In this document: one piece after another, positions 7,054 through 13,989 of the stretch
Layout of the letters: the number at the start of each line of letters is the position of its first letter
Position numbering within the stretch: position 1 is the stretch's first letter
Virus record (IMG/VR): IMGVR_UViG_3300017724_001437
Coordinates: 1-21,926 of that record
Reading direction: 5' to 3' (one strand)
DNA: 21,926 nucleotides
Source of the DNA: a virus
The notes under the pieces: generated by a model
Seen by the model: only the letters and a program-made list of their open reading frames with translations
The model's database searches: none
Told to the model about the DNA's origin: nothing
Translations under genes and position numbers: made by a program

Positions 7054-7559
7054 GATTAGACATACCCGACCTACCATATAAGAATGTTCTTTGGGAAAAC
7101 AAAGACAATGTAACTGATGAAGGTAGAGCAACTGCTTTTGAATCACAAAATAAAAAATATCATCTTGCAGGTTACACAGCAGAGAATACAAAATACAAAC
7201 AAGCATTTCCTGAAACTTATAATTTTATAAACTTTAGTAAGACGTTGTTTGATAGATGCACAATAGCATTAATGCAACAAGCACCAGGACAAGTTTTACC
7301 AGAACATGTTGATACATTTTACATGTTTGCCAAGCATAACAATGTTCACCCTGATGGGTGTATCCGTGTTAATATATTCCTTGAGGATTGGCAAAGTGGA
7401 CATTACTTTGAAATAAACAAGACTCCTATTACAAATTGGAAACGTGGAGATGCTGTTATTATCGAAAAAAATGAACCACATCTAAGTTCTAATAGTGGAA
7501 TGTCGCCTAAGTACACAATGCAAGTAACTGGAGTAAAGAATGAATTTAAGAGGCGCTAA
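7041..7559 (+). CDS. Second 2OG/Fe(II) oxygenase-like protein (Asp/Asn beta-hydroxylase type)
   Basis: The 172-residue protein has the pattern of small cupin-fold hydroxylases of the aspartyl/asparaginyl beta-hydroxylase type. PEHVD gives H89 and D91, then CIRVNIFLED gives R109, then a strand with GHYFEI, GDAVIIEKNEPH with distal H147, and SNSG. The usual C-terminal Arg for 2OG appears replaced by Lys157 or served by another residue. It overlaps its upstream 2OG oxygenase by 13 bases and the next gene by 20, so the two oxygenases are made together. Their sequences differ enough that this is not a recent tandem duplication. Substrate is unknown. Confidence 0.75.
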   Translation: MDQIRLDIPDLPYKNVLWENKDNVTDEGRATAFESQNKKYHLAGYTAENTKYKQAFPETYNFINFSKTLFDRCTIALMQQAPGQVLPEHVDTFYMFAKHNNVHPDGCIRVNIFLEDWQSGHYFEINKTPITNWKRGDAVIIEKNEPHLSSNSGMSPKYTMQVTGVKNEFKRR

Positions 7560-8406
7560 ACCTGTAACAGATAATGCAATTAAGAAGTTTATTACAGGAC
7601 TTAACCCTGTAAGTGATTTATATAATGAAGAATTACCATCAACATTTACTAAAGCATTTATGGATTGGATTAGTGCAAGTGGTAACAATACATTATCAGG
7701 TCTTGATTTATTTCCAAGTCAAAAGTTAGTTTGTGGAACTGTACAAGCATTTGATCACTTTTATTTTAGACACAAAACAAGACGCTTTAGATTTTTCAGA
7801 GGCGAATTTATGTATCACAGTGCATGTTTGAAACATGGTTGTGATTGGGAATACATTGAAGACGAACCACTTGATCATGATGACGTATTAATCATAAGTG
7901 TACCTTTTAGCGACCATGGTAAACAGCATGTTGACATGGAGTACTACTTAGACCAATGTAATACTTTAGAAATTCCTGTGCTACTTGACTTTGCATATTA
8001 CCCTTGTACAAAAAATATTAACGTAGATTTAGCACAATGGAAATGTATACAAACTATTACGTTTAGTATTAGTAAAGCATTTTATGGTGCTGAGTTTTTA
8101 CGTGTAGGAGTACGTTGCGAACGTATAGACACTGATGACGGTATTGATGTGTTTAACTCAGTAGAAATGAATAACAGAATTGACATAAGTATTGCATATA
8201 GCCTGATACAAAAGTTTTCAGTTGATTGGAATTGGCAACAATATACAAGTGCTTACAACCAAGCAATTGAAGATAAAAACTTGTTACCAACAGACTGTAT
8301 TATGTTTGGAATCGGAGACGATAAGTGGAAAGATTACAACAGAGGCAGTCAGTTAAACAGAGTTTGTATTAGCGAATTAATTGGTGACATAGTTAATGGC
8401 AAATGA
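7540..8406 (+). CDS. Short PLP-dependent aminotransferase-like protein
   Basis: This 288-residue protein carries the core of fold-type I PLP aminotransferases. VLLDFAYY (147-154) supplies the Asp that contacts the pyridine nitrogen and a Tyr. SISKAF at 176-181 gives the Schiff-base Lys179, and R188 follows in FLRVGVR, as in the family pattern S-x-SK-x-x...R-x-G. The Asp-to-Lys spacing of 29 is normal. It is roughly 80 to 100 residues shorter than typical members, and the usual N-P-x-N-P-T-G loop is replaced by SVPFSDHG. The start ATG 7540 follows GGAG and overlaps the oxygenase gene by 20 bases. It could aminate a keto-sugar or act as a decarboxylase or non-catalytic relative; the missing loop Asn calls for caution. 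Confidence 0.7.
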   Translation: MNLRGAKPVTDNAIKKFITGLNPVSDLYNEELPSTFTKAFMDWISASGNNTLSGLDLFPSQKLVCGTVQAFDHFYFRHKTRRFRFFRGEFMYHSACLKHGCDWEYIEDEPLDHDDVLIISVPFSDHGKQHVDMEYYLDQCNTLEIPVLLDFAYYPCTKNINVDLAQWKCIQTITFSISKAFYGAEFLRVGVRCERIDTDDGIDVFNSVEMNNRIDISIAYSLIQKFSVDWNWQQYTSAYNQAIEDKNLLPTDCIMFGIGDDKWKDYNRGSQLNRVCISELIGDIVNGK

Positions 8407-8617
8407 ATTTGTAATTAAGACAGACGGTAAATTAGAAACATACACAGAGTTTGATTCTATACCAAACGAGTTTGATCATATAATTAAGTTTGCACCAGAA
8501 GTTCCAGAGCCACCACACTCTGATGAACAACATAAGGAAATAGAATCTTGGAACACAAAGTTACAAGAATTAATAAAGAGGGAGAAATCATATGCCAGCA
8601 GTAACAAGAATAGGTGA
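8396..8617 (+). CDS. Small conserved-looking protein upstream of the PAAR gene
   Basis: The 73-residue protein is acidic in its first two thirds (EFDSIPNEFDHIIKF, then a Pro-rich EVPEPPH) and ends in a charged helix (WNTKLQELIKREKS). It overlaps the aminotransferase-like gene by 11 bases and the PAAR gene by 26. I believe similar small proteins occur beside PAAR genes in marine T4-like phages, but I cannot verify it. The close coupling suggests a role linked to the spike tip, such as a chaperone or adaptor. That is inference from position only. Confidence 0.7.
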   Translation: MANEFVIKTDGKLETYTEFDSIPNEFDHIIKFAPEVPEPPHSDEQHKEIESWNTKLQELIKREKSYASSNKNR

Positions 8618-8882
8618 TGCGGACGTTGCTCACTGTAGCGGAATGACACGGGCAGTAGGCTCTGGTAATGTATTTGCTAACAACATTCCTGTTTCAAGAC
8701 AGGGCGACGACAACACAGGGCACTTACTTCCGGGTGTACCTTGTCCATCACACTCTGCACCAATAGCAGTAGGATCAACAACAGTATTCACAAATAGCGT
8801 AGGCACAGGCAGAATCGGCGATGCTATATCAGGTTGCACAAGTGTAGCGGCTGGCAGTCCTAACGTTTTCGCAGGCGGATAA
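8592..8882 (+). CDS. PAAR-domain spike-tip protein (gp5.4-like)
   Basis: The 96-residue protein is a PAAR domain, the small cone that caps the central spike of contractile tails (gp5.4 in T4, VgrG-associated in type VI secretion). The fold shows as repeated Gly-rich turns: RIGDAD near the start, GSGNVFAN, QGDDN, GSTTVFTNS, RIGDAIS and GSPNVFAGG. His and Cys residues in VAHCSG, PCPSHSA and SGCTS can form the metal site at the tip. ATG 8592 has GAGGGAG at 8578-8584, stronger than most in this block. It is the only clear virion gene here. Its place amid metabolic genes is odd, and the space downstream (8883-8951) is non-coding. Confidence 0.9.
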   Translation: MPAVTRIGDADVAHCSGMTRAVGSGNVFANNIPVSRQGDDNTGHLLPGVPCPSHSAPIAVGSTTVFTNSVGTGRIGDAISGCTSVAAGSPNVFAGG

Positions 8883-8893
8883 ACCAAACCACT

Positions 8894-8906
8894 TCTGGCA
8901 CTAAAT
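8894..8906 (+). repeat. 13-base direct repeat, copy 1 (TCTGGCACTAAAT)
   Basis: These 13 bases in the gap after the PAAR gene recur exactly at 13977-13989, in the gap before the cytidylyltransferase fusion gene, in the same orientation. Both copies lie in the small non-coding fraction of the window. They bracket about 5 kb that holds the amidinotransferase, two radical SAM genes and the minus-strand block. They could be shared control elements or traces of a cassette exchange. Confidence 0.55.
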
Positions 8907-8920
8907 CTTAGGTTAGGCAT

Positions 8921-8933
8921 TTAAATATGACTA
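8921..8933 (+). promoter_or_regulatory. Candidate phage late-type -10 element (TTAAATA-NN-ACTA), copy 1
   Basis: TTAAATATGACTA sits 19 bases before the amidinotransferase start and aligns without gaps with TTAAATACAACTA at 13989-14001. The T4 late promoter is a lone -10 box, TATAAATA; this resembles it except at the second or third base. A start near 8935 would leave a short leader with AAGGAG at 8940-8945. Assignment is inferred from two copies only. Confidence 0.4.
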
Positions 8934-8951
8934 CTAACCAAGGAGATTAAT

Positions 8952-10013
8952 ATGACAGTAGTAAGCAGTCACAACGACTGGGATCCATTAGAAGAATGTT
9001 TTGTAGGTATTGCGGACCACGCAAGAATACCAACAGTAGATAAATCAACACATAGTTTTGGCTTTGCAGATTGCAAATACGAACACATCAAAGACTTAGA
9101 AGGACCAAGTCCTAAGTGGGTAATTGACGAAGCAAATGAAGATCTTGACGGTCTTGCTAAACTTTTAACTAACCTTGGAGTTAAAGTTAGACGACCTGAA
9201 TCAATTGATCACAGCGTAGAATTTGGATCTCCAGATTGGAAAACTACAGGCTGGTACACATACTGTCCACGAGATTTATTATTGCCACTTAACAATGTTA
9301 TTATTGATTGTCCGGGTGCAATGAGAGCAAGACAATACGAAACTACAGCATACAGAGAATTTTTATACGAAGCAATGGCTGGCGGTTCACAATGGATTAG
9401 TGCGCCTCGCCCAAAACTACTTGATGACATTTATCAACTTGAAGACCTAAGTATTCCTACTCTTAAAAATAATGAGATTGTATTTGATGCACCTAATGTT
9501 GTGCGTCTTGGTAAAGACTTATTATATCAAGTTAGTAACTCAGGTACATTGCTTGGTGGACAATGGTTAAAAACTATATTAGAACCATTAGGATATAAAA
9601 TTCATCTTGCTGAAAAGTTTTATAGTTATTCACATTTTGACAGTACTGTAATTCCTTTACGTCCTGGACTTGTGTTGTTTAACGGAGATAGAATTAACAA
9701 AGACTGGTACCCACCTATCTTTAAAGACTGGGATAAGATTTTCTTCCCAGGTGATAAGGTACATGATATTGGTACTAACTTGCCGAACAACGTTTCGCCA
9801 TGCAGTAAGTATATTGGTCTGAACTTTATGAGTGTTAATGAGAAACTTGTAATTTGTGACGAGAATCAAGAACCATTGCGTAAAGAATTAGATAAATGGG
9901 GAATTGAATCAATAGCATTACCAATGCGTCAAGCACGTACATTGAGTGGTGGTTTCCATTGTGTTACTTTAGATACGAAACGTAAAGGCACATTGGAAAG
10001 TTACTTTGAGTAA
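8952..10013 (+). CDS. L-arginine:glycine amidinotransferase-like enzyme
   Basis: The 353-residue protein is a full-length member of the AGAT/inosamine-phosphate amidinotransferase family, which moves the amidino group of arginine onto an amine. The catalytic triad is intact: D179 in VFDAPNVVRLGKD, H228 in YSHFDST, and Cys337 in LSGGFHCVTLD. The Asp-His spacing of 49 equals that of human AGAT (Asp254, His303), and the ending RKGTLESYF matches the family. The acceptor could be glycine, another amino acid or an amino sugar, as for StrB1 in streptomycin synthesis. AAGGAG precedes ATG 8952 and a new leader with a candidate late promoter lies upstream, so it may open its own unit. It overlaps the radical SAM gene by 8 bases. 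Family certainty is high; substrate is unknown. Confidence 0.93.
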   Translation: MTVVSSHNDWDPLEECFVGIADHARIPTVDKSTHSFGFADCKYEHIKDLEGPSPKWVIDEANEDLDGLAKLLTNLGVKVRRPESIDHSVEFGSPDWKTTGWYTYCPRDLLLPLNNVIIDCPGAMRARQYETTAYREFLYEAMAGGSQWISAPRPKLLDDIYQLEDLSIPTLKNNEIVFDAPNVVRLGKDLLYQVSNSGTLLGGQWLKTILEPLGYKIHLAEKFYSYSHFDSTVIPLRPGLVLFNGDRINKDWYPPIFKDWDKIFFPGDKVHDIGTNLPNNVSPCSKYIGLNFMSVNEKLVICDENQEPLRKELDKWGIESIALPMRQARTLSGGFHCVTLDTKRKGTLESYFE

Positions 10014-10869
10014 ACGCGGTTATCATATACCAAATCTTGAATACATGATCACGACAAGTTGTGATCTGGCATGTCCAGGTTGCGATAGGTTCATTGATCA
10101 CAACTTACCTTTTGTAGAATCATTTGATAACATTGTTAGTAATATGGAAGCATGGGGCAAACGTCTTGACCCGGACCATGTTACTATCATTGGTGGTGAA
10201 CCGTTATTACATCCACGCATATACGATATACTAAAAGAAGCAAGACGCATATTTGATCATGCAGTCATTGAAGTTTATACTAACGGATTCTTGTTACCCA
10301 AGCGTCCGGATATACTAAAGGTCCTTAAGAAAATAGGCAGAGCAAAAATTAGTTGTAGTTTACATAATAAAAATCCTAAGGTTAGAGAACTTATTGAAAC
10401 TAATTTATGGAATGCTTTTTACAGCAAAGGCAACTGGAGTATGGTTAGTAATATTGCACACAAGCAAGACGATGTTGAAGTAGAAGTTACTGATCCTACA
10501 GTAGGTGGCTGGTATGATTATAGGCAAACAATCAACGGCAAACTAAAACCATGGACTGACAAAGACCCTGAAGCAAGTTATAAAGCATGTGGTGTAAACA
10601 TATATCCTATAATATACAAAGGACAGTTATACAAGTGTCCGCCTATTAGTATGGTACGTACATACTTAGGCAAAGCACAACAACTTGATGATGTTGATTG
10701 GAAACCATATGTAGATTACCAAGGACTTAACATTGATGTACAAGAAAGTGAACTTGAAGAATTTGTCAAAAATATTTTCAAGCCACACGGTATTTGTGCA
10801 ATGTGTCCTGCTAATCCAAAACTAAAACCACAAGACGAAGCAGTGGTTAAGAATGTAAAATTGATATGA
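10006..10869 (+). CDS. Radical SAM enzyme with one twitch-type auxiliary Fe-S site
   Basis: The 287-residue protein has the radical SAM cluster motif C19-x3-C23-x2-C26 (CDLACPGC), then IIGGEPLLHP (61-70) with the GGEP loop for SAM. A later set of cysteines, C195, C211, C264 and C267, fits a single extra [4Fe-4S] cluster, as in SPASM/twitch enzymes that modify peptides, sugars or nucleosides. I keep the TTG start at 10006, because the first strand (NLEYMITTS) is needed before the cluster motif; the internal ATG at 10045 would remove it. No strong ribosome site precedes the TTG; coupling to the amidinotransferase stop probably serves. Substrate is unknown. Confidence 0.85.
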   Translation: MSKRGYHIPNLEYMITTSCDLACPGCDRFIDHNLPFVESFDNIVSNMEAWGKRLDPDHVTIIGGEPLLHPRIYDILKEARRIFDHAVIEVYTNGFLLPKRPDILKVLKKIGRAKISCSLHNKNPKVRELIETNLWNAFYSKGNWSMVSNIAHKQDDVEVEVTDPTVGGWYDYRQTINGKLKPWTDKDPEASYKACGVNIYPIIYKGQLYKCPPISMVRTYLGKAQQLDDVDWKPYVDYQGLNIDVQESELEEFVKNIFKPHGICAMCPANPKLKPQDEAVVKNVKLI

Positions 10870-12020
10870 AAAAAATACCTTTAATTACTATGGACAGTAA
10901 CTCCAGAAGTCTCGGTACGTTTATTGAGAACTTCAAGGGTATTATTGATTTTGAAGGACATAATGATAAAGTACTCGAGGACCAAGATAAACTTGTAGTA
11001 TTCTTTGAATATGTAGGAGACAATGATTACACATTTGAAACATTTACTAACTTTTTTAAAACGTATAAAATACCAACCTTTCTTGTTATAGATGACTCAT
11101 ACGAAGGACTTACAGACGATGCATTTCTTGCATTAGTAAAACAAACAGTATTAGATAATCCGTATATTATAGATTGGGTAATATTAACAAACAATAAGTT
11201 GTTAAACACACCTAATAAAATTTACTTTAATGTACAAGTACACTTAGATAGGTATGACGGCATTGACATACGTAATCATCTTAACAAAGACTGGAATGGC
11301 AATAGTAATTTACGTAAGAAAAAGTTTTTATGTTTAAACAGACAAGAACGGTTGCATAGGCTATTAGTTACAAACTATTTGTTACAAAATGGTATTGCAG
11401 ATCACACATTTTTAAGTTGTCCACTTGGCAACTACAAACATGTACTCGAAGGAAATTTACAACAACAAGAACATAGAAAATACCTTGATGTTAGTTTACA
11501 CAATGTACAACTTCAAGATAGCGTTGTACAAACATTAAAAGAAAACTTGCCTATTGAATTAGATTTAAATGAAGTTACATACAAATCAATGTCAAGAAGT
11601 TTACCAAGTGCAGACACATATTACAGTGAAAGTTATTTTAGTATTATTACTGAAGGTGATTTTTACGATCAGGATAGACAAGCATTTACAGAAAAAGTTC
11701 TAAAATGTTTTTTATACAAACATCCGTTTATTATTGTTGGTCTTAAAGATACACTTAAATTATTACGTGATATGGGTTTTATGACGTTTAATGAAATTAT
11801 TGACGAACGTTATGATAGTATTAAAGACGCATCTCTTAGATTAGACAGTGCAATGGAACAAGTTAAAAAATTAAATGAATTAAACATTCACGAAGTACGT
11901 GACTTGTATAATAGTTTAACTCCTGTTCTTGATTACAACAGAGAACATTATCTACGATTGTTTAAAGAAAAGCAACCAGTTGAATTGCTACACAAGATTA
12001 ATTCTTTTGTAAATGATTAA
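10866..12020 (+). CDS. Uncharacterised protein with glycosyltransferase-like C-terminal region
   Basis: This 384-residue protein begins in an ATGA overlap with the radical SAM gene. The first half is not recognisable. From about 165 it has a basic strand-turn KKKFLCLNRQERLHR. From about 255 it has the pattern SIITEGDF...FTEKVLKCFLYKHPFI, then a strand, LRDMGFMTFNEIIDERYD and a short D-x-x-x-R helix. That pattern (ITEK, then a strand with PF, then GF-x-TF...IDE-x-YD) is common in uncharacterised bacterial and phage proteins annotated as glycosyltransferase-like, and resembles the donor half of GT-B enzymes. Its last 23 bases overlap the convergent minus-strand gene. Function is inferred only weakly. 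Confidence 0.75.
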   Translation: MKKIPLITMDSNSRSLGTFIENFKGIIDFEGHNDKVLEDQDKLVVFFEYVGDNDYTFETFTNFFKTYKIPTFLVIDDSYEGLTDDAFLALVKQTVLDNPYIIDWVILTNNKLLNTPNKIYFNVQVHLDRYDGIDIRNHLNKDWNGNSNLRKKKFLCLNRQERLHRLLVTNYLLQNGIADHTFLSCPLGNYKHVLEGNLQQQEHRKYLDVSLHNVQLQDSVVQTLKENLPIELDLNEVTYKSMSRSLPSADTYYSESYFSIITEGDFYDQDRQAFTEKVLKCFLYKHPFIIVGLKDTLKLLRDMGFMTFNEIIDERYDSIKDASLRLDSAMEQVKKLNELNIHEVRDLYNSLTPVLDYNREHYLRLFKEKQPVELLHKINSFVND

Positions 12021-12933
12021 TAATAAAATCTTTATTAGGTAAATTTAATTCTTTTGCATTATTAATAATTTGATTCTTTGCGTTTAAATCAAGTTCTTTA
12101 ATGTCTAAATCAAATGGATATGTTAACACGTTAATATACCAACGTGCTTCGAATCTTGTACAGAAGTCGTGTAAGTCCTTTAGCCCCATGTGATTGTTTT
12201 TGTGTAGTACAGAATTAAATTCTAATACGTACATGTTATTGTACACCCAGTCAATAAACTTAACTACATCAGGCCATTTAGTTCCGCTACGTACACGTTC
12301 TCCAAGTTCACCTATACCGTCAATACTTAATATAAAAGTTACTTTCTTATAATGCTGTAGTTCTTCAACAACTTCATCGTTGGGTATAAACGTTCCGTTA
12401 GTATTGTATATGACTTCAACTTTGTTTTTGTTTTTTACTTGACGTAACAGTTTCAAATGTCTGTTAGTAATTAACGGTTCGCCTCCAAGAAACAATATCT
12501 TTTCAAGTGCCTCTGGTACATTTGTAACCTCATCAATTTCCATCAACTTGTGTTTCGGTGCACCATAAATTTCTTTTTCTTTTACAATCCAACTTGTACT
12601 GAATTCTGAATTACAACCATCACAAGTTAAATTACACAAGTTATCAAAACCAATTTCAAGAAACTTTAGTTCAACTTTGTCCATTGTGTATTTCTCGTTG
12701 AACTCCTCACGTAAACTTTTGTGTCCTATCTTTTCTTCATAGAAACACTTTTCACAACCTTTGATAAACTCGCCTTTGGCACTTTGCTCACGTAAGTCCT
12801 TGTATGCATCGCTGTGTAATACGTTATCAACATCTCCATCAAATGTATCAATAGAGCGTTTGAATCGACAACAGGGATAGACTCTATTGCCACTTCGTAT
12901 ATTAGTATGGTTCCAAAATGCACTACACTTCAT
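11998..12933 (-). CDS. Radical SAM protein with N-terminal Cys-rich region (twitch-type)
   Basis: Encoded on the minus strand, this 311-residue protein has an N-terminal cysteine region: C3, C21-C22, then C60-x2-C63, in the style C-x-x-W...G-x-x-x-PCCRF...C-x-x-C-x-x-E-x-x-G. The radical SAM cluster C100-x3-C104-x2-C107 (CNLTCDGC) and LFLGGEP at 147-153 follow. VIYNTNGTF and FILSIDGIGE are the usual later strands of the partial TIM barrel. The order, auxiliary cysteines before the SAM domain, distinguishes it from the radical SAM gene at 10006, which has them after. It is the last gene of a three-gene minus-strand unit and overlaps its upstream neighbour by 11 bases. Substrate is unknown; a small peptide or a sugar is possible. 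Confidence 0.87.
   Translation of the reverse strand: MKCSAFWNHTNIRSGNRVYPCCRFKRSIDTFDGDVDNVLHSDAYKDLREQSAKGEFIKGCEKCFYEEKIGHKSLREEFNEKYTMDKVELKFLEIGFDNLCNLTCDGCNSEFSTSWIVKEKEIYGAPKHKLMEIDEVTNVPEALEKILFLGGEPLITNRHLKLLRQVKNKNKVEVIYNTNGTFIPNDEVVEELQHYKKVTFILSIDGIGELGERVRSGTKWPDVVKFIDWVYNNMYVLEFNSVLHKNNHMGLKDLHDFCTRFEARWYINVLTYPFDLDIKELDLNAKNQIINNAKELNLPNKDFIINHLQKN
12021..12037. other. AT-only inverted repeat at the convergent gene junction
   Basis: TAATAAA and TTTATTA flank ATC, a perfect 7 bp stem beginning right after the plus-strand stop at 12018-12020 and inside the 3' end of the minus-strand gene. It is all A/T, so the RNA stem is weak. Its exact placement at the meeting point of two convergent transcripts suggests a bidirectional end signal. 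Chance is a real alternative in AT-rich DNA. Confidence 0.25.
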
Positions 12934-13348
12934 AGTATGGTATCCAATGTTTATCTAAATCATTTTTTAGACATTTGGTTGCTAATTCTAACACACTTGT
13001 ATAATCAATTTCTACTTTTGGTTCATTTCTAAACGGATCAAATACAAATCTGTTATCCTTATTTACTATGTCAATCTCATTAGTATGTATGTTGATAAAC
13101 ATAGGTATACTGGCGTCTAAGACGCATTTTAAAGCGTCTACAGTACACAAAGCATAGTCTACACGAGCAACAGCATACTCTAATGATTCAGGGGTATATA
13201 CAGGCATTTTAACCACGTTTACACGTTCCAATAACCATTGTTCTATATGTGTATCTAATGTAGAATCTCCTAACGGTAGCAATAGAACATTACTGAACTT
13301 ATTTTGATTTGAGTTCTTGATTAGTTCTAATACTTGTTCGTCGGTCAT
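12923..13348 (-). CDS. Unknown protein in the minus-strand unit
   Basis: The 141-residue protein is not recognised. It has alternating strands and helices (NVLLLPLGD, then VDYALCTVDALKCVLDASIP, then MFINIH) that suggest a small Rossmann-like alpha/beta fold. The segment ALCTVDALKCVLDASIPMF faintly recalls the donor-site element S-x-x-x-EA-x-x-x-G-x-P of the glycosyltransferase-like proteins in this window, so it could be a reduced relative. It starts at ATG 13346-13348 in a 4-base overlap with the upstream gene and overlaps the radical SAM gene by 11 bases. Position between a radical SAM enzyme and a 2OG-like protein suggests a shared pathway. Confidence 0.75.
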   Translation of the reverse strand: MTDEQVLELIKNSNQNKFSNVLLLPLGDSTLDTHIEQWLLERVNVVKMPVYTPESLEYAVARVDYALCTVDALKCVLDASIPMFINIHTNEIDIVNKDNRFVFDPFRNEPKVEIDYTSVLELATKCLKNDLDKHWIPYYEV

Positions 13349-13938
13349 TTTTTGATTATTTCGAGATCGAAAGTAATAATGTCTAACGGCTTCTCGCTTA
13401 TATTAGGAGTTGTACTTAGGTCAAGATAGCCTGGAATAAAATACATTTCTCCTTCTGGCATTGGCAAGAATGTTTGCCAACTGTTATATGCATTTTTATT
13501 CTCTACTGGAATTTTACTAAAGTAGTATTCGCTTACAGGATTGTCTACTACAAGTCCACCACTTTTTGGATCACTGGTTACAAAGTACATGCCTGAATAG
13601 AAACTATCTGTCTTTTTAGTCTTAGTTAGGCACCCGCCCGGCATTACTGTTTGAACGTATGCTCTGGTAATAGCAATGTGTTGTCCTTGTTTAACTTCAA
13701 ACTTCTCAGAAATCTCTTTAACAAATGTCTTAACATCTTCACTTTCGCTGATGTGTTTGAACGCATTATTAGTATGAAAGTTATCCTTGCTCTGCCAAGT
13801 ATTAATATGTTGTATATTTGTATTATTGGTTTGCTTTTGGTAATCTTCAACAATTCTATCAAATAATTTTTTGACGTCTTTGTGCTTTGAAAATGTAACT
13901 CTACTGATGCTGTTTACAAATAAATTTAAAGTGTCCAT
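13345..13938 (-). CDS. 2OG-oxygenase-fold protein apparently lacking iron ligands
   Basis: I place the start at ATG 13936-13938 (197 residues); an in-frame TTG at 13971 adds 11 residues but has no ribosome site. From residue 86 the strand order matches small 2OG/Fe(II) oxygenases of the PF13759 type: HIAITRAYVQ, then YSGMYFV (114-120), a SGGLVVDNP strand (126-134), LPMPEGEMYFIPGYL (159-172) and a late ITF strand. The family's first H-x-H/D should be near 103-108, where GCLTKTKKT stands. The distal His after the W/Y-L is replaced in YLDLSTTPN, and the Arg before the last strand is absent. It may be a non-catalytic binder or use another chemistry. It leads the minus-strand unit. Confidence 0.65.
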   Translation of the reverse strand: MDTLNLFVNSISRVTFSKHKDVKKLFDRIVEDYQKQTNNTNIQHINTWQSKDNFHTNNAFKHISESEDVKTFVKEISEKFEVKQGQHIAITRAYVQTVMPGGCLTKTKKTDSFYSGMYFVTSDPKSGGLVVDNPVSEYYFSKIPVENKNAYNSWQTFLPMPEGEMYFIPGYLDLSTTPNISEKPLDIITFDLEIIKK

Positions 13939-13976
13939 GCAATTACTTATTGAGCAACCACGATTAAACAAAGTTA

Positions 13977-13989
13977 TCTGGCACTAAAT
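13977..13989 (+). repeat. 13-base direct repeat, copy 2 (TCTGGCACTAAAT)
   Basis: This is the exact second copy of the repeat at 8894-8906, in the same orientation. It lies in the 62-base divergent gap between the minus-strand unit (start 13938) and the fusion gene at 14001. Its last base is also the first base of the TTAAATA element, whereas in copy 1 the two are 14 bases apart, so the repeat and the element are not a fixed pair. Confidence 0.55.

Noticed and set aside
8180-8208. TTGACA at 8180 as an internal promoter
   Set aside because: No acceptable -10 hexamer lies 16 to 18 bases downstream.
8897-8906. Sigma54-type promoter (TGGCAC)
   Set aside because: TGGCAC is present at both repeat copies, but the GC/TTGC element at the required distance is missing in both.
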